A stretch of DNA of 64,000 nucleotides from Timema cristinae (Eukaryota > Arthropoda > Insecta > Phasmatodea > Timematidae), in the NCBI GenBank assembly GCA_039000515.1, contig JBCFYV010000015.1:1-64000 (forward strand), in the 5' to 3' direction. The first letter of the stretch is position 1. Each line of letters begins with the position of its first letter. Below are positions 1-11,150 of this stretch, one piece after another. The notes under the pieces were generated by a model that was given only the letters and a program-made list of their open reading frames with translations, did not search any database and was not told the origin of the DNA. The position numbers and the translations under genes are program-made.

Positions 1-3000
1 CCCCCGTGAAAAGCACCCTCCACAAAATATAGGATTAGCCCAGTACCCACAACTATTTTTTGAGGAGGGCGTTATGTTCGAGGAAAATTTTCCCCCCTCC
101 CTCCAAGTAACCAAAAATTGGGGGGTTTTTGAAGAGCTGACTTGGGGGGGGGGACCCCCCCCCCCCCCAAGTAAACCCAAAATGTTTGGGTGTGTGTGCG
201 AGAGAGCTGTCATAACTTGGGCCCAAACAAAGCCACTTTTTAAAGGATGTTAAAAAAACGAAACTCCCCAAAATTTAACGGGAAATTTTTCCCCAGCTGT
301 CTTGCAGGGGTCCAATTTTTGAGAAAAAAACAATGAACCTTTTCCTTCCAAAAAGGGGAATGGGGGGTTATTGGGGGTCGAAACCCAACCCCCAAAAAAG
401 GTTTAATTGACCCGGGGGGGGAGAAAAACCCAAAAAGGGTGAACGCCCCCCCGGTTTTGTGGGGATGGGGGGGAAAGGGGAAAAATTTCCCGTGCCAAAA
501 AGGGAAAAAGGGGAGTTGGCATTCCCAAAAAGGCAGCGTGCCCCCACTGGAGATGCTTGCGTTTTTTAAATTTTTTTTTTTTTATCGGGCACCGGGGGGG
601 AAAGTCGGGGGGGAAAAAAACGGGGGGGGGGCCCAGGTGACTCAAAAGCCTTTATCAAAAAAAAAAAACTACAGCGCCCTAATCGATGAATAAAAACACC
701 TCCAAAACCTTTCCCCAAAAAAAACTCCAACGCCTCTAACCTACCCAAAAAAAATTTAAAAATTCACTTACCGTGTTTTGTTTATCTCTACTTATCGGGC
801 CAAAAAAAATTTTTTTAAATCCCTCACCAAATTTTTTTTTTCCCCCTTTTTAAATTTGTCTTAAAGCCACTATTTTTTCAAATGTTCATTTTAACCCTTT
901 ATTTTAAAAATTTTTTTTAATTTTTAATATTTTTATTTTTGCTTTTTTGTATTTTTTTCCCCGGGTCCCACTAAACCCTTTAAAATTTTTTCCAAACAGG
1001 CGTAATTTTAATGTTTTTTTTGAAAATTTTTGGGCCCTTTCCCCCCTCCCCCCTTTCCCCAAAAACAAATTTCCCAAAACCCCCCGAGAGTTTTTAACAT
1101 TTATTTGTTTATTTTTGGTTTGGGGTCCTTATCCCCCAAGGTTATAAAATTTAAAAGTTTTTGGCTCGTTCCCTATATGGGCCCAGCTTTTCAGCCAAAC
1201 CCTGGGCAGGGCCCCGGGCGGGTACGTCATTTTCGAGCCTACCGAGTTTTCTTTTTACATACAGGGTTCCTGCGGTGCCCGCGCCCCCCCCGTTATTAGC
1301 TTCCTTTTTATGTAAAAACATCCAAACAAAATTTCTGTTTTTTAAAATTTTTTTTATTTTTTTGTAAAACTTCCTTTTAAATTTAGGGGCAAATTTTACG
1401 AAAATTGTCAAAAAATTTAAAACCCTTTGGGGGGGGGGGCCCCCAAGGGTGCCCCCTTTAAAAAAGTAATCAAACCTAATTTTAAGGGTTATAAACACAA
1501 TCTTTTCAAAAATTATTCTGGGGGGGTTAAAAAAATAAATTTCCACTTTGGGGGGAAGGGGGGGGGGAAATAGAAAAGGGAATTTTCCTGAAAAGAAATT
1601 TTAAATTTCTCAAATTTTTTCCCCCCTAAAGTTATAAAAAACACCTTCAAGCCTAAGGCTATCCCTTTCCAAAAAAAATAATTAAAATCGCCTGCTAAAA
1701 CCCCACCGTATTTGGGGGTGTCTCCTTACGGAAAATCCAAGGGGGGAAATTTTACCCTGAATTTTACCATTATTTGATTTTGAAATATTTTTAAGGGGGG
1801 GGGGGGTGATTTCAGGGGGGAAAAAAAATTTTTGGGGGGGGACATTTTCACCCCCCAATTTTAACTTTTGAAGGGTCTAACAAAACTTTTGCTTTAAAAA
1901 AGGGTCCCCTCCAAAATTTTAAATTTAAAATTTTTAACAGATTTTTAAATTTATTTTAACTTAATTCCCAAGTTTTTCACTTTATCAATTTATAACCCCT
2001 TTTAAAACCCCAAATTAAATTTTGGTTTCATTAATGTGAGAGAGGAGTTATCACTACTAAAGGGCCGGGAGGGGAAGTTTTAAATACCCCCCCCCCCTTC
2101 CCCCCTCCCCTCCCCCCGGGGCCCGTAATTTCCGGGGTGTTCTCTTTCCCACATGGGAGGGTGTGTTTGTTTTGGTTCCCCCTCCCCCCCCCCTGGAGAC
2201 TCGCGGAGGGTGGGGGTTTCTCCTCTGTCTCTTTCTCCCCACGTTGGAAGACCACATTTTTTTTCGGGAAACCTTGAGGGGATGGGGGACGTGGCCCCCC
2301 TTCCTTGAAGAATGTTAGATTTCCCTTTTTCCCCCCTCTCCCCCCCCAAAATCGGTATGGTAAAAAACGGGGCCCCCGGGGGAAAAGTGGTGGGGTTTAC
2401 CCAAAACCTTTCCGGGGGTTTTTTTTCCCCGGGGGGGGCCGGGAAAATGTATCATGACGGGGGGAAAAGGGGTTTGCACTTCCAAAGTACCAAAAATTTT
2501 TTTTGGGCCCCCCCTTTCCTCCCCCCCCCCGCCGCTTTTCGGGAAAGCCCAAAAGATGTCAAACGTTTGGTTTAAAAGGTTCAAACCCGGGGCTTTTGAA
2601 CTGGGGTTGGTTTTTCCCCCAAGCAAATGGGGGTTTCCCGGGAACGTTTTAAAAACTCAGGGGGGGGGGGGGGGTAAAATTTCGATAAAATTTTTTTTAA
2701 AACAATGGGAAGGGAGGGGGGGGGGTGTTGTTTTTTTTCCACTCCCCTTCCAACAAATGAGACTTTACTTCCAGAAGAAAAATTTTAAATAACCATCCCT
2801 CTCATCAGGGGAAAATTTTCGTTAAACATTTTTTCAAACCCTATCGTATGATAATTTGTTTTTTTTCCCACTCTCTCCAAGAAAAATGAGGGGTCCACTT
2901 CCGGGAAAAGGATTTTTAAAAACCCACTTTACCCTTCCCGGAAAAAACCCATTTTTTAAAAACTTTAACCCGATGAATGAAGTTTTTTTTTTTTTTTCCC

Positions 3001-3230
3001 CCATCCCCCCCTTTCCGAAAATTTGGGGCTCCGCTTCCAGGAAGAACTTTTTTAACCCCCTCACGAAAACCATTGGGAAAAAATTTTTCAAAACATATCG
3101 GTTTGATTTTTTGAATTTTTTTTTTCCATCCTCCCACCAAAGCAAATGAGGGCCCTTTCCCGGGAAAAACCGATTTTAACATACTCTAAATCATGGTCAT
3201 GCCCATTTTTGGAATGGTAGGGGTACACCT
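1..3230. other. unresolved noisy sequence
   Basis: No gene can be supported. The only stretch with a recognisable partner in the window is around 640-760. G-, C-, A- and T-runs dominate the rest. Confidence 0.6.
640..760 (+). repeat. noisy copy of the segment at 52.31-52.38 kb
   Basis: The string CGCCCTAATCGATGAATAAA followed by an A/C-rich stretch reads nearly the same here and at about 52,330-52,380, in the same orientation, and the sequence just before it (an AAGCC/AGGCC stretch) also lines up. It shows that the sequence flanking the small gene at 52.7 kb is itself a dispersed repeat. The copy is blurred by base-call noise. Confidence 0.6.
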
Positions 3231-3239
3231 CGCCCTTTA

Positions 3240-3990
3240 CTACCGGGGAAAATTCATCTTAAACCACCCTTGAGGGAGGATTTTGAAACTCCCCGGGGAA
3301 ATTTTCACCCGGATCCAGGGGGTGAGGGAAAGTTTATGTACCCCCTCGGGAGAAAAATTTTTTGAACCCAAAGCAGTGGGGGAAGATATGTACTACCCCC
3401 GGAAAATTCATTTTTTGAATCCCCTATTGGGGGAAAGAATATTAATTTAAACCCGGAAACTCTTGATCCACAATGAGGGAATATGATTTCCCCTGGGGAA
3501 TTCATTTTTGATCTAGAAAAGTGGGGGGGAAAAGATATGTCCCAAACCCCAAGGAAGATTCATCTTTGATCCACCCAGTGGGGAGAGAAATGTACCCCTT
3601 TGGGGGAATTTCCTCTTGATCCACAGGAGGAGAGATATTTATTTAACCCTCGGGGTTTCCCATTTTGATCTAGCAGTGAGGGAGAGAAAAAGTACTAAAA
3701 CCTCGGGAGATTCATCTTGATCCAGAAAATGAGGGGGGGGGGTTGGGGGAATAACCCCAACCTGGGGAATTCTTTCTTGATCTAGGTAAAGGGAGAGATT
3801 TTAACCCCTCGGGAGATTCACTTGACCAGCAGTGAGGAGAGTAGGGTTTTTTCAACCTTTGGAAAATTCATCTTGATCACCCTGGGGAGAAGAAAGTCCC
3901 CCCCTTTCGGGAAATTCATCTTACCAGCGTGAGGGAAAGATAGGGGAAACTTTTCTTGAGGGTTAAATTTTGAATCCGCATGCAAAATTC
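3240..3990. repeat. tandem repeat, about 50-bp unit
   Basis: A phrase close to GGGAGATTCATCTTGATCCAG recurs at about 3,557, 3,605, 3,655, 3,706, 3,766, 3,811, 3,861 and 3,910, and more loosely from 3,247, giving a unit of about 45-51 bp and roughly 14 copies. Each unit also has a GTGAGGGAGAGA-like half. Base-call noise hides the true consensus. Confidence 0.75.
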
Positions 3991-4640
3991 GTAAAAAAGA
4001 GGAGACCATTTTTCAAAATCCTGGTCGGTGAACTGAGGCTTTTGGGTTTTTTTTTTTTCACTCTTAAAAAAGGGGGGTTCCCAACCTTCCTCTAGGGGGT
4101 TGTATTTAATTTTTAAAAATTTTTCATCTCCTCTACTCCCGGGATACTAAGGGGAATTTCCCCCCCACCCCCCCCCCCTTTAAACCTTCCCTTCCCGGGG
4201 CCCGTGTCGGGGGCGGCGAAATACTCCCCCTTTCCCTCCCCTCTCCTCTTTTCATCCCCCTTTTCATCTTTATAAAACCCGGGGGATATCAAACAGGGGT
4301 TTTGTTTTTGGAGGGGTGGGGGGGAAGGGGGGGGATGCCCTCCCCCCCTCCCATCCCCGGGGTGTTTTCTCTCCCCAAAACCCAGCTCCTTTCCCCCATC
4401 CCTTGTCCCCAGCTCTTTAAACATAGAGAAAGCCCGTAAGGTCTCCCCTTTTGTCCCCCCCAAGTTTATGAAAACCCCCAGCTGCAGAAAAATACCTTTG
4501 TTTTAAAAATGGGACTAAAGGGGGTCCTAGGAAATTTCCCTTTTAAATCAAAAAACGGAATCTTGAATCTTTCCCCGACCCTTCGAAACATGGGCTTTTA
4601 TCATAAACTTAATTTTTAAAAACCCAAACCCCACGGGGGT
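3991..4640. other. unresolved noisy sequence
   Basis: G/C-run-rich stretch. A short piece (about 4,025-4,070: GGTGAACTGAGG followed by a T-run and CACTC) resembles the junction and tail of the SINE seen at 5.8 and 50.9 kb, but no head is legible. Confidence 0.4.
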
Positions 4641-4649
4641 AAAAAAACC

Positions 4650-5640
4650 CGACAACCCCCACTAAATCCTTCCCATGAGTCAATTTCAAGGGGCCTAAAA
4701 TTTAAAACCATCCCACCGTTTTTAATGAAAGGTTTAGTTAATCCTATTATAAAATCCATCCACCCGTCTCAATGGCTACAACCTTTGGGTTTATCTCAAG
4801 GGAGATATTTTAATCCCGCGGGGCTATCCAAAAGCAATTTTTTTCCTAGTAAAAAAATCCTCCACGTCTAAAAGAGCAAACTGCTCATTATCTAAATGAG
4901 AAGTCTTTCTCAAGAGCTAATATAACCCAAAATTAAAAGATTTAGTATAAAATCCTTTCCCCCCCGTTTTTAAAGACCCCCCCAATCATGAAAATACTCA
5001 AGGAAAAATTTTAATGGGGGAGCTTCTCAAAAGGGGGCAAAAGATAAAAACTAGAAATGAACCCCTCCCCCCTTTCTAAATGACTACTATCTCATGAAAA
5101 AAACCTCAAGGGGAGTTATTTTCTCGCGGGAGCTATCTCAAGAGAATTTAAAATCACTATATAAATTTCAATCCTGCTTTTCTCAATGAGCTCCTATCTT
5201 TATAATTGTCTCATTTTCTAAATGACCCTAGAAATAAAACCATCCTTTTTGTCTCAATACCCTACTATCTAAATGAGCCCAATTTTCAAGAGCTAGTATG
5301 AATCAATCCTTTGGGTCTAAAAGGAGAGATTTTAAAATTTAACCATTTTTTGAAATCACCCCAGTCTTCTAAATGACTACTATCTCAGAATTTTTGGTCT
5401 TCAAGAGATAGCCGCTCAAGGGCTAATATGAAAAAATTTTAAAAAAAGTCTACAATAAAGAATCCCGGGGGCCGAAGGGGGGGGGGGGGGGGGGGGGGGG
5501 ATCGGGGAAATTCAATGGGGGGGGGGGGGGGGTTAAAACACCAAAAAAGTGATTGGGGTATTTCTCGGGGGGGGCTACCCTCAGAGGGGCTAGTTAACCC
5601 GCTAGAAAAAAATTCCATCCCCCGTCTTAATAAATCAAAC
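4650..5640. repeat. degenerate tandem repeat, about 60-bp unit
   Basis: The phrases TCTCAATGAG, CTACTATCTCAAGAGCTA and ATATGAAATCAATCC recur in order through this stretch (for example about 4,674, 4,765, 4,889, 5,081, 5,183, 5,252 and 5,360). The spacing is irregular, so either the unit is short and decayed or noise has disturbed it. Confidence 0.6.
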
Positions 5641-5789
5641 TCACAAAAAAAATTTGGGAAACCCAGGGGAGGGGAACGGGCACGACTCCCCAACGATCGA
5701 GATTTTTCGCCCAAAAGAAAACTGGCGGGCTGGGGTTTGATCATAGTCAAAGGAGGGGGAAAAAGGGAGCCCCTCCCCAAACCCCCCAA

Positions 5790-5945
5790 CAAACCCGCCT
5801 CGGGCCGAAAATTGGCTAACGCGTTTTTCCGTGTTTGGCTCGACGCGAAAAGGGGGGGGGGGGGGAAAATCGGGGTTCGAATCTCGGTCGGGTGAACGGG
5901 GGTTTTGGGTTTTTTTCCTCACTCCCCCTCCACGAAAAATGGGGT
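5790..5945 (+). mobile_element. tRNA-derived SINE, noisy copy
   Basis: Reads in the same order as the clean SINE at 50,884-50,992 (opposite strand): CCTCGG, then TTGGCTAACGCG (A-box region), then GGGGTTCGAATCTCGGTCGG (B-box region) and GTGAACGG. It is followed by a T-run and CTCACTCCCCCTCCACG, a tail also seen at about 43,840. The RNA polymerase III B-box is the best-preserved part. Confidence 0.65.
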
Positions 5946-6039
5946 TTTATTTTTCCCACAATTCCTAACCCCTTTACCCGAAATTAGTACTTAACCCGAA
6001 GGGGAATTAAAAACCGGTGCAAAATATTATTAGGTTTTC

Positions 6040-9000
6040 CCTTGATTTTTTAAAATTTACTTCTAAAAAAAAGTTTTTTTTTGGGTTTTAAGGACCCTTT
6101 TTAAATAAAAAAATCGAACTTTTTTTAAAACAATTTTCAAAGGGAAAGAACCAAATTTAACCCCTTTCAAAATCCAAAGCACATTTAAAGGAAATAAATG
6201 ACTGAACTTTTTTTTTAAAAAATTGATAAAACTTTTTTTAATTCAATTTTCCCCAAAGGGGAAGTAATTTATTTAAATACTTTTAAAACCCTCCTTTCAA
6301 AATCCACCTACTTTTAAAAGTTAAAAATGTTTAACTTTTTTTTTTAAATAAATGAACAAACTTTTTTTTTTTTTAAAATTCAAATGGGTAACCGATTTAA
6401 TACTTTTTAAACCCTTAAACAATCCGGGCAACTTTTAAAAAAGGTAAAATGACTGAACTTTATTTTTTTAATAAATGATGAACTTTGACCGATTTAATAC
6501 TTTTTAACCCCCTTTCCCAAAACCCATTTCCCCTTTAAAAAGGAAAAATTAATTTTTGGTTAATAAAGCCGAACTTTTTTTTTTTAAAAAAAATTATCAA
6601 ACTTTTTTTTAATTCAATTTAAAAAGGATTAACCGATTTAACCCCTTCACAATCCACCCTACTTTTAAAAGGAAATTTAAGATTTTTAAATTAAATTTAC
6701 AAAATTTGTTTTTTTAATAAAAACGAACTTGTTTTAATTTTCAATATTCCCCAAATGGAAAACCGTTTTAAATACTGTTAACGCCTTCCTTCCGGGGGGC
6801 AACTTTTAAAAGGGTAATTAAATTGTTAATAAATGACTAAACCTTTTTTTAATAAAAGACAATTTTTGTTTAATTAAATTTTTCCAAAAAGAGTCACCAA
6901 ATAAAATACTGTTAACTTCCTTCCCCAAACCCGGCTCCCTTTTAAAGGAAATTTAAATTTTTAAAATAAATCCCAAAAATTTTGGTTTTTTAATAAAAAA
7001 ATTTCAAACTTTTTTTTAATGAAAAAAGGGGAAATGTACTAAAAAAAAATTAATATTAAAAAAAAAAACCGGAAACCCGATTTAAATCCCTGTTAACTCC
7101 CTTCACAATCCAGCTAAAATTTAAAAGGGAATTAAGATTTTTAAATAAATGATGAACTTTTTTTTTTTAATAAATTTGACCCGAACTTTTTTTAATTAAA
7201 ATATTCAAATGGGTAATCGTTTTAAAAATTAAACCTTGTTAACTTCCCTTCATAATCCGCAAAAAGCTTCATTAAAAAAAAACTTTAAATTGCTGCGGGT
7301 TTTTTAAAAATTTAAAAATTTTAAAAGGGTTAAAACCGAAAAAAATTACGTTAACCCCCTTTCCCACAAAACCAGCTACTTTAAATTTAATTAAGATTTT
7401 TAAAAAATTACTTAATTTTTTTTTTTTTAATAAATGATCAAAATTTTTGTTTAATTCAATATTCAAAGGGAAAAAAACCGTTTTAAAATACTGTTAAAAA
7501 CCTTCACAAACCGGGCTATTTTTAAAAGGGTAATAAGATTTTAAAAAATGTTTAAAACTTTTTTTTTTAATAAATGATCAAACCCCTTTTTTTTTAATTC
7601 AATTTTCAAATGGATTTAACCGTTTTAAATACTGTTAACCCCCTTCACAAAAATCCGCTACATTTAAAGGTAATTAAAAAATTGTCAATAAAACTGAACT
7701 TTTTTTTTTAAAAAATTATCGAGCTTTTTTTAAAATTCAATTTTAAAAATGGAGAAACCCGTTTTAAAAACCCCCTTTTAAACCTTTTCACAACCAGCTA
7801 CATTTAAAGGGGTAATTAAGATTGTTAAAATTTAAAAATGACTGAACTTTGTTTTTTAATAAATAAATCGAACTTTTTTTAATTAAATTTTTTTCAATGG
7901 GGGGTAACCTTTTAAAAACTCCTTCAAAATCCAGCAAACTTTTAAAGGGTAATTAAGATTTTTAAATAAATAACTGAACTTTGTTTTTTTAATAAATGAT
8001 CGAATTTTTGGTTTATTTCAATATTCAAATGGAGTAACCGATTAAATACTGTTAAGGGCCCTTTCCCAAAACCAGCTCCCTTTTAAAGGTTTTTAAATTG
8101 TTAATAAATAAATCGAACTTTGTTTAATAAAAAAGGGAAATGTACTAAGGTAAATAATTTTAAAAAAAGGGAAAAAGGGTTTAACCAAATTTAAAAATAC
8201 GGTAATTTCCTTCACAACCCCAGCTACAGTTAAAGGAAATTTAAGGGTTTGTTAATAAATGACTAAAACTATTTTTTTTTTAAATAAATAAACAAATTTT
8301 GGGTTTAATTTAATTTTCCCAAAGGGAGAAAACCAAAATTTAAAAATACTTTTTAACCCCCTTTTCACAACCAGCTACTTTTAAAGTTAATCAAGATTGT
8401 TAATAAATACTGAATTTTGTTTTTTAAAAAAAAGAAAAACTTTGTTTTTTCAAATTAAAATGGAGAAACCCCGTTTTAAATACTTTTTAACCCCTTCAAA
8501 AATCCGCTACTTTTAAAGGAAATTAAAGAATGTTAATAAATGACGAACTTTGTTTTTTAAAAAAAAGATCGGAACTTTGACCGATTTAAAAAACTGTTAA
8601 CCTCCTTCAAAATTCCCGCAAATTTTAAAGGGAAATTTAAAGGGTTTTTTAAAAAAATACTGAACTTTGGGTTTTTTTAAAATGAATGATCGAACTTTTT
8701 TAATTCAAAATTTCAAATGGAGAAACCGGGTTTTAAAACCCTGGTTAAAAACCTTTTCAAAAATTTCCAGCTACTTTTAAAAGGTAATAAATGATTTAAA
8801 AACCTTTTTTTTTTTAATAAATGATCGAACTTTGTTTAATTCCAATTTTTCAAAGGGAGAAACCGATTTAAATACGTTAACCCCTTTCCCCAACCCCAGC
8901 AACTTTTTAAAGGGAAATTTTAAGTTTTGTTAAAAAAATGATGAATTTTGTTTTTTAATAAATGTCAAACTTTTTTTAATGAAAAAAGGGAAAAAATTAA

Positions 9001-9090
9001 TAAAAAATTAAAAAGTCCCCGTGCAATCGACCTATTTTTTTTATTCATTTAAAGGAAATTAAGTTTGTTAAAAAATAAACTGAGCATCCC
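6040..9090. repeat. satellite array, about 145-bp unit, roughly 20 copies
   Basis: A unit containing ACCGATTTAAATACTGTTAA, CTTCACAATCCAGCTAC, TTTAAAGGTAATTAAGATTG and TAATAAATGATCGAACTTTG recurs at about 6,257, 6,395, 6,490, 6,630, 6,766, 6,895, 7,075, 7,215, 7,470, 7,620, 7,757, 7,905, 8,038, 8,180, 8,335, 8,470, 8,580, 8,722 and 8,865. Mean spacing is about 145 bp. The copies look related but blurred by base-call noise; no gene lies inside. Confidence 0.8.
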
Positions 9091-9099
9091 TCCTCCTAC

Positions 9100-9760
9100 A
9101 CAAATGTTACTTGACCCTCCCAAAATTGTTTCAAAACGAGGTCACCCTTTTTTTTTTTTTTTTTTTAACCATCCTAATTTTTAACTTAGCTATTTTCAAT
9201 CCAATCTCCCCTATCCAGCCACCTCATTACATCCTATCCCTATTTGTTTTAATCTCAAACTTACTAGTTCTACCCCGTCCCCCTATCCAGTCCACCCCCT
9301 TAAAACCCCTATCCCTATCTTGAGATAGTCCTAATCCCAACCCGTCCCCATTCCCTCCTGAAAAAAGTTCTTTTTCCAGTCACCTCATTACTTTCCTATT
9401 CCAAATCTTGAGTTAGTAAACCCTTCATTAAAATCCATCTTGAGCTAGTTCTATCCAGCCCCAACCTCTTACATAAAATCCTTTTCTTGAGTTAGTAAAC
9501 CCCAAATTACTTTCCTACCCCTATTTTGAGTTATTTTAATCCATCCCCCCTCATTAAAACCCAATTTTGGGACCTAGTTTTATCAAGAAAAAAACCCCTC
9601 ATTAAAAACCCAAATCTTAGTTATTTCCCTATCCACCCCACTCATTAAAATTTTTGAGCTAGTTAAATCCGACCCAAAACCCCTTGGGCCCAAACCCCTA
9701 TCTTGACAATTTCCACCCCCATTATACCCTTTTTCCTTATCTTGGAGTACTAAGACGTTG
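9100..9760. repeat. tandem repeat, about 45-50-bp unit
   Basis: A C/T-rich unit near CCTCATTACATCCTATCCC plus TATCTTGAGTTAGT recurs (about 9,225, 9,386, 9,425, 9,505, 9,552, 9,600 and 9,640). It directly follows the 145-bp satellite with only a short T-rich join. Confidence 0.7.
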
Positions 9761-10699
9761 ACGCGAAGTTTAACCAAACCTCCTCCAAACTCCATGCTAG
9801 AACCCCCCCCAAAACCCCGGGGGAACATTCCCGAGAGTCGCCCCGGGGGTTTCCGAGCTTTTTACCAGGGTTTTACGCGACATATCAGTTTCCAGTTTTC
9901 AACCCTCCCCGGAAAAATAAAACCAATCTTCCCGGTTTCAACATACCGATGAATAAATTTAAAGAGAAATTCTAAATCTAGTTTCCCCCTTTCCATCTTG
10001 CAATATTTAATTTTTTTCCTCTGATCTACTATCCCAGGAAAGGTAAAAGGTTTGGAGATGATGCACAGCGGGGAGAAAAGGTACAAATTTTCCATCCCCA
10101 CAAGCGAGTATCCCACATTTTAATCCTCCCCTCCTGCTTGGTTTAAGGGGGCTACTCCGCAATAAATAGGGGGTTCGAAATTTTGCCCCGGGTGTATTTA
10201 AAAAACCCTTTCTTTTTTTTCCCCAAAAAATCTAAACTATCTTTATAATGAAAAAGGGGGCCCAACTCTCGCAGATGAAAAACCCGGGTTCGAATCTTTC
10301 TCGGATGTATTTACAACCCCGTTCTGAGAAAAAGGAAGATATTAGGGTTTCCAAAGGGGTTTAGGGGGGGGAAAGGGCTGACCGGGGGAATTCATCCCTG
10401 GGGAGGGGGGGTTTTTTTTTTTTTTGGAAAATCTTAAACCGCCGGCTATTGCCTCCCCCCACCCGAGCGTTATAAAGCGGACGCGAGGGAGGGACGAATC
10501 TCAAGCCCTTTGGGTTACCGTCTGGAGGACACAGCGATTTTAGTAATCCCCCAGACTTGAATCCGTCGCAATTATTCCGCTTTATTAAAGGAGACTTTAT
10601 TAATTGAGTGTGGTCCCCCTTTGGGCGCCCTAGTCTCCCCCCATAAATTGGGGGTAGCTTTTCTAGAAAACCCCCATGTGGGGATGGATTTTTTTACGC
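9761..10699. other. unresolved noisy sequence with B-box-like pieces
   Basis: GGGGGTTCGAAATT at about 10,170 and GGGTTCGAATC at about 10,287 resemble RNA polymerase III B-boxes of tRNA-derived SINEs, but no A-box is legible at the right distance. Nothing else can be supported. Confidence 0.35.
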
Positions 10700-11150
10700 C
10701 CCAAAAATAATTTTGACTGCTGATTGCCGTCAAATTCAAAATTAACCAAATGAAAAGTGACGTTTTTTGATGGGGTCACCCTTTTGCCGGGGACGTTTTT
10801 TTGGGAGTAAAGGCCCCCCCTGCCATGTGACGCCACCTTTGTTTTTTACTTTTCGGGGGGTATGCTAAAATATAGTTAATTTGGGACGTCATCCTTTTTG
10901 TTTATTGACTTTTTGGTCAGCCGGTGCCCTTTAAACCCTTTGCAAAGCCCTTTTAAAAATAATATAAGTGGGCAGGCTTTCGCCCCTGACGTCAGCCTTT
11001 GGGTTTTTCTGGACGCCCCATGAATGTGGGTGGGGGATTTTTTTAAACGTCACTTATAAAAATGCTGACGACGAGGTAGCTATGCTAGAGATATATTGGG
11101 GAGGCCCATCAAATGTATTTTTCCGGTTAGTTTGGTCACGCCTTTTTTAA
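10700..11150. other. possible noisy copy of the element's right flank
   Basis: Spaced GACGTC/TGACG words (a full TGACGTCA at 10,987-10,994) and CAGCC pieces recall the gene-free right end of the Polinton unit at 22.9-23.25 kb. That is the only resemblance, so the match is tentative. Confidence 0.3.

Noticed and set aside
5465..5535. Long G-runs as G-quadruplex elements (also 39,266, 40,180)
   Set aside because: In the first 19 kb they are base-call artefacts; the later two are single runs without the four-tract pattern.
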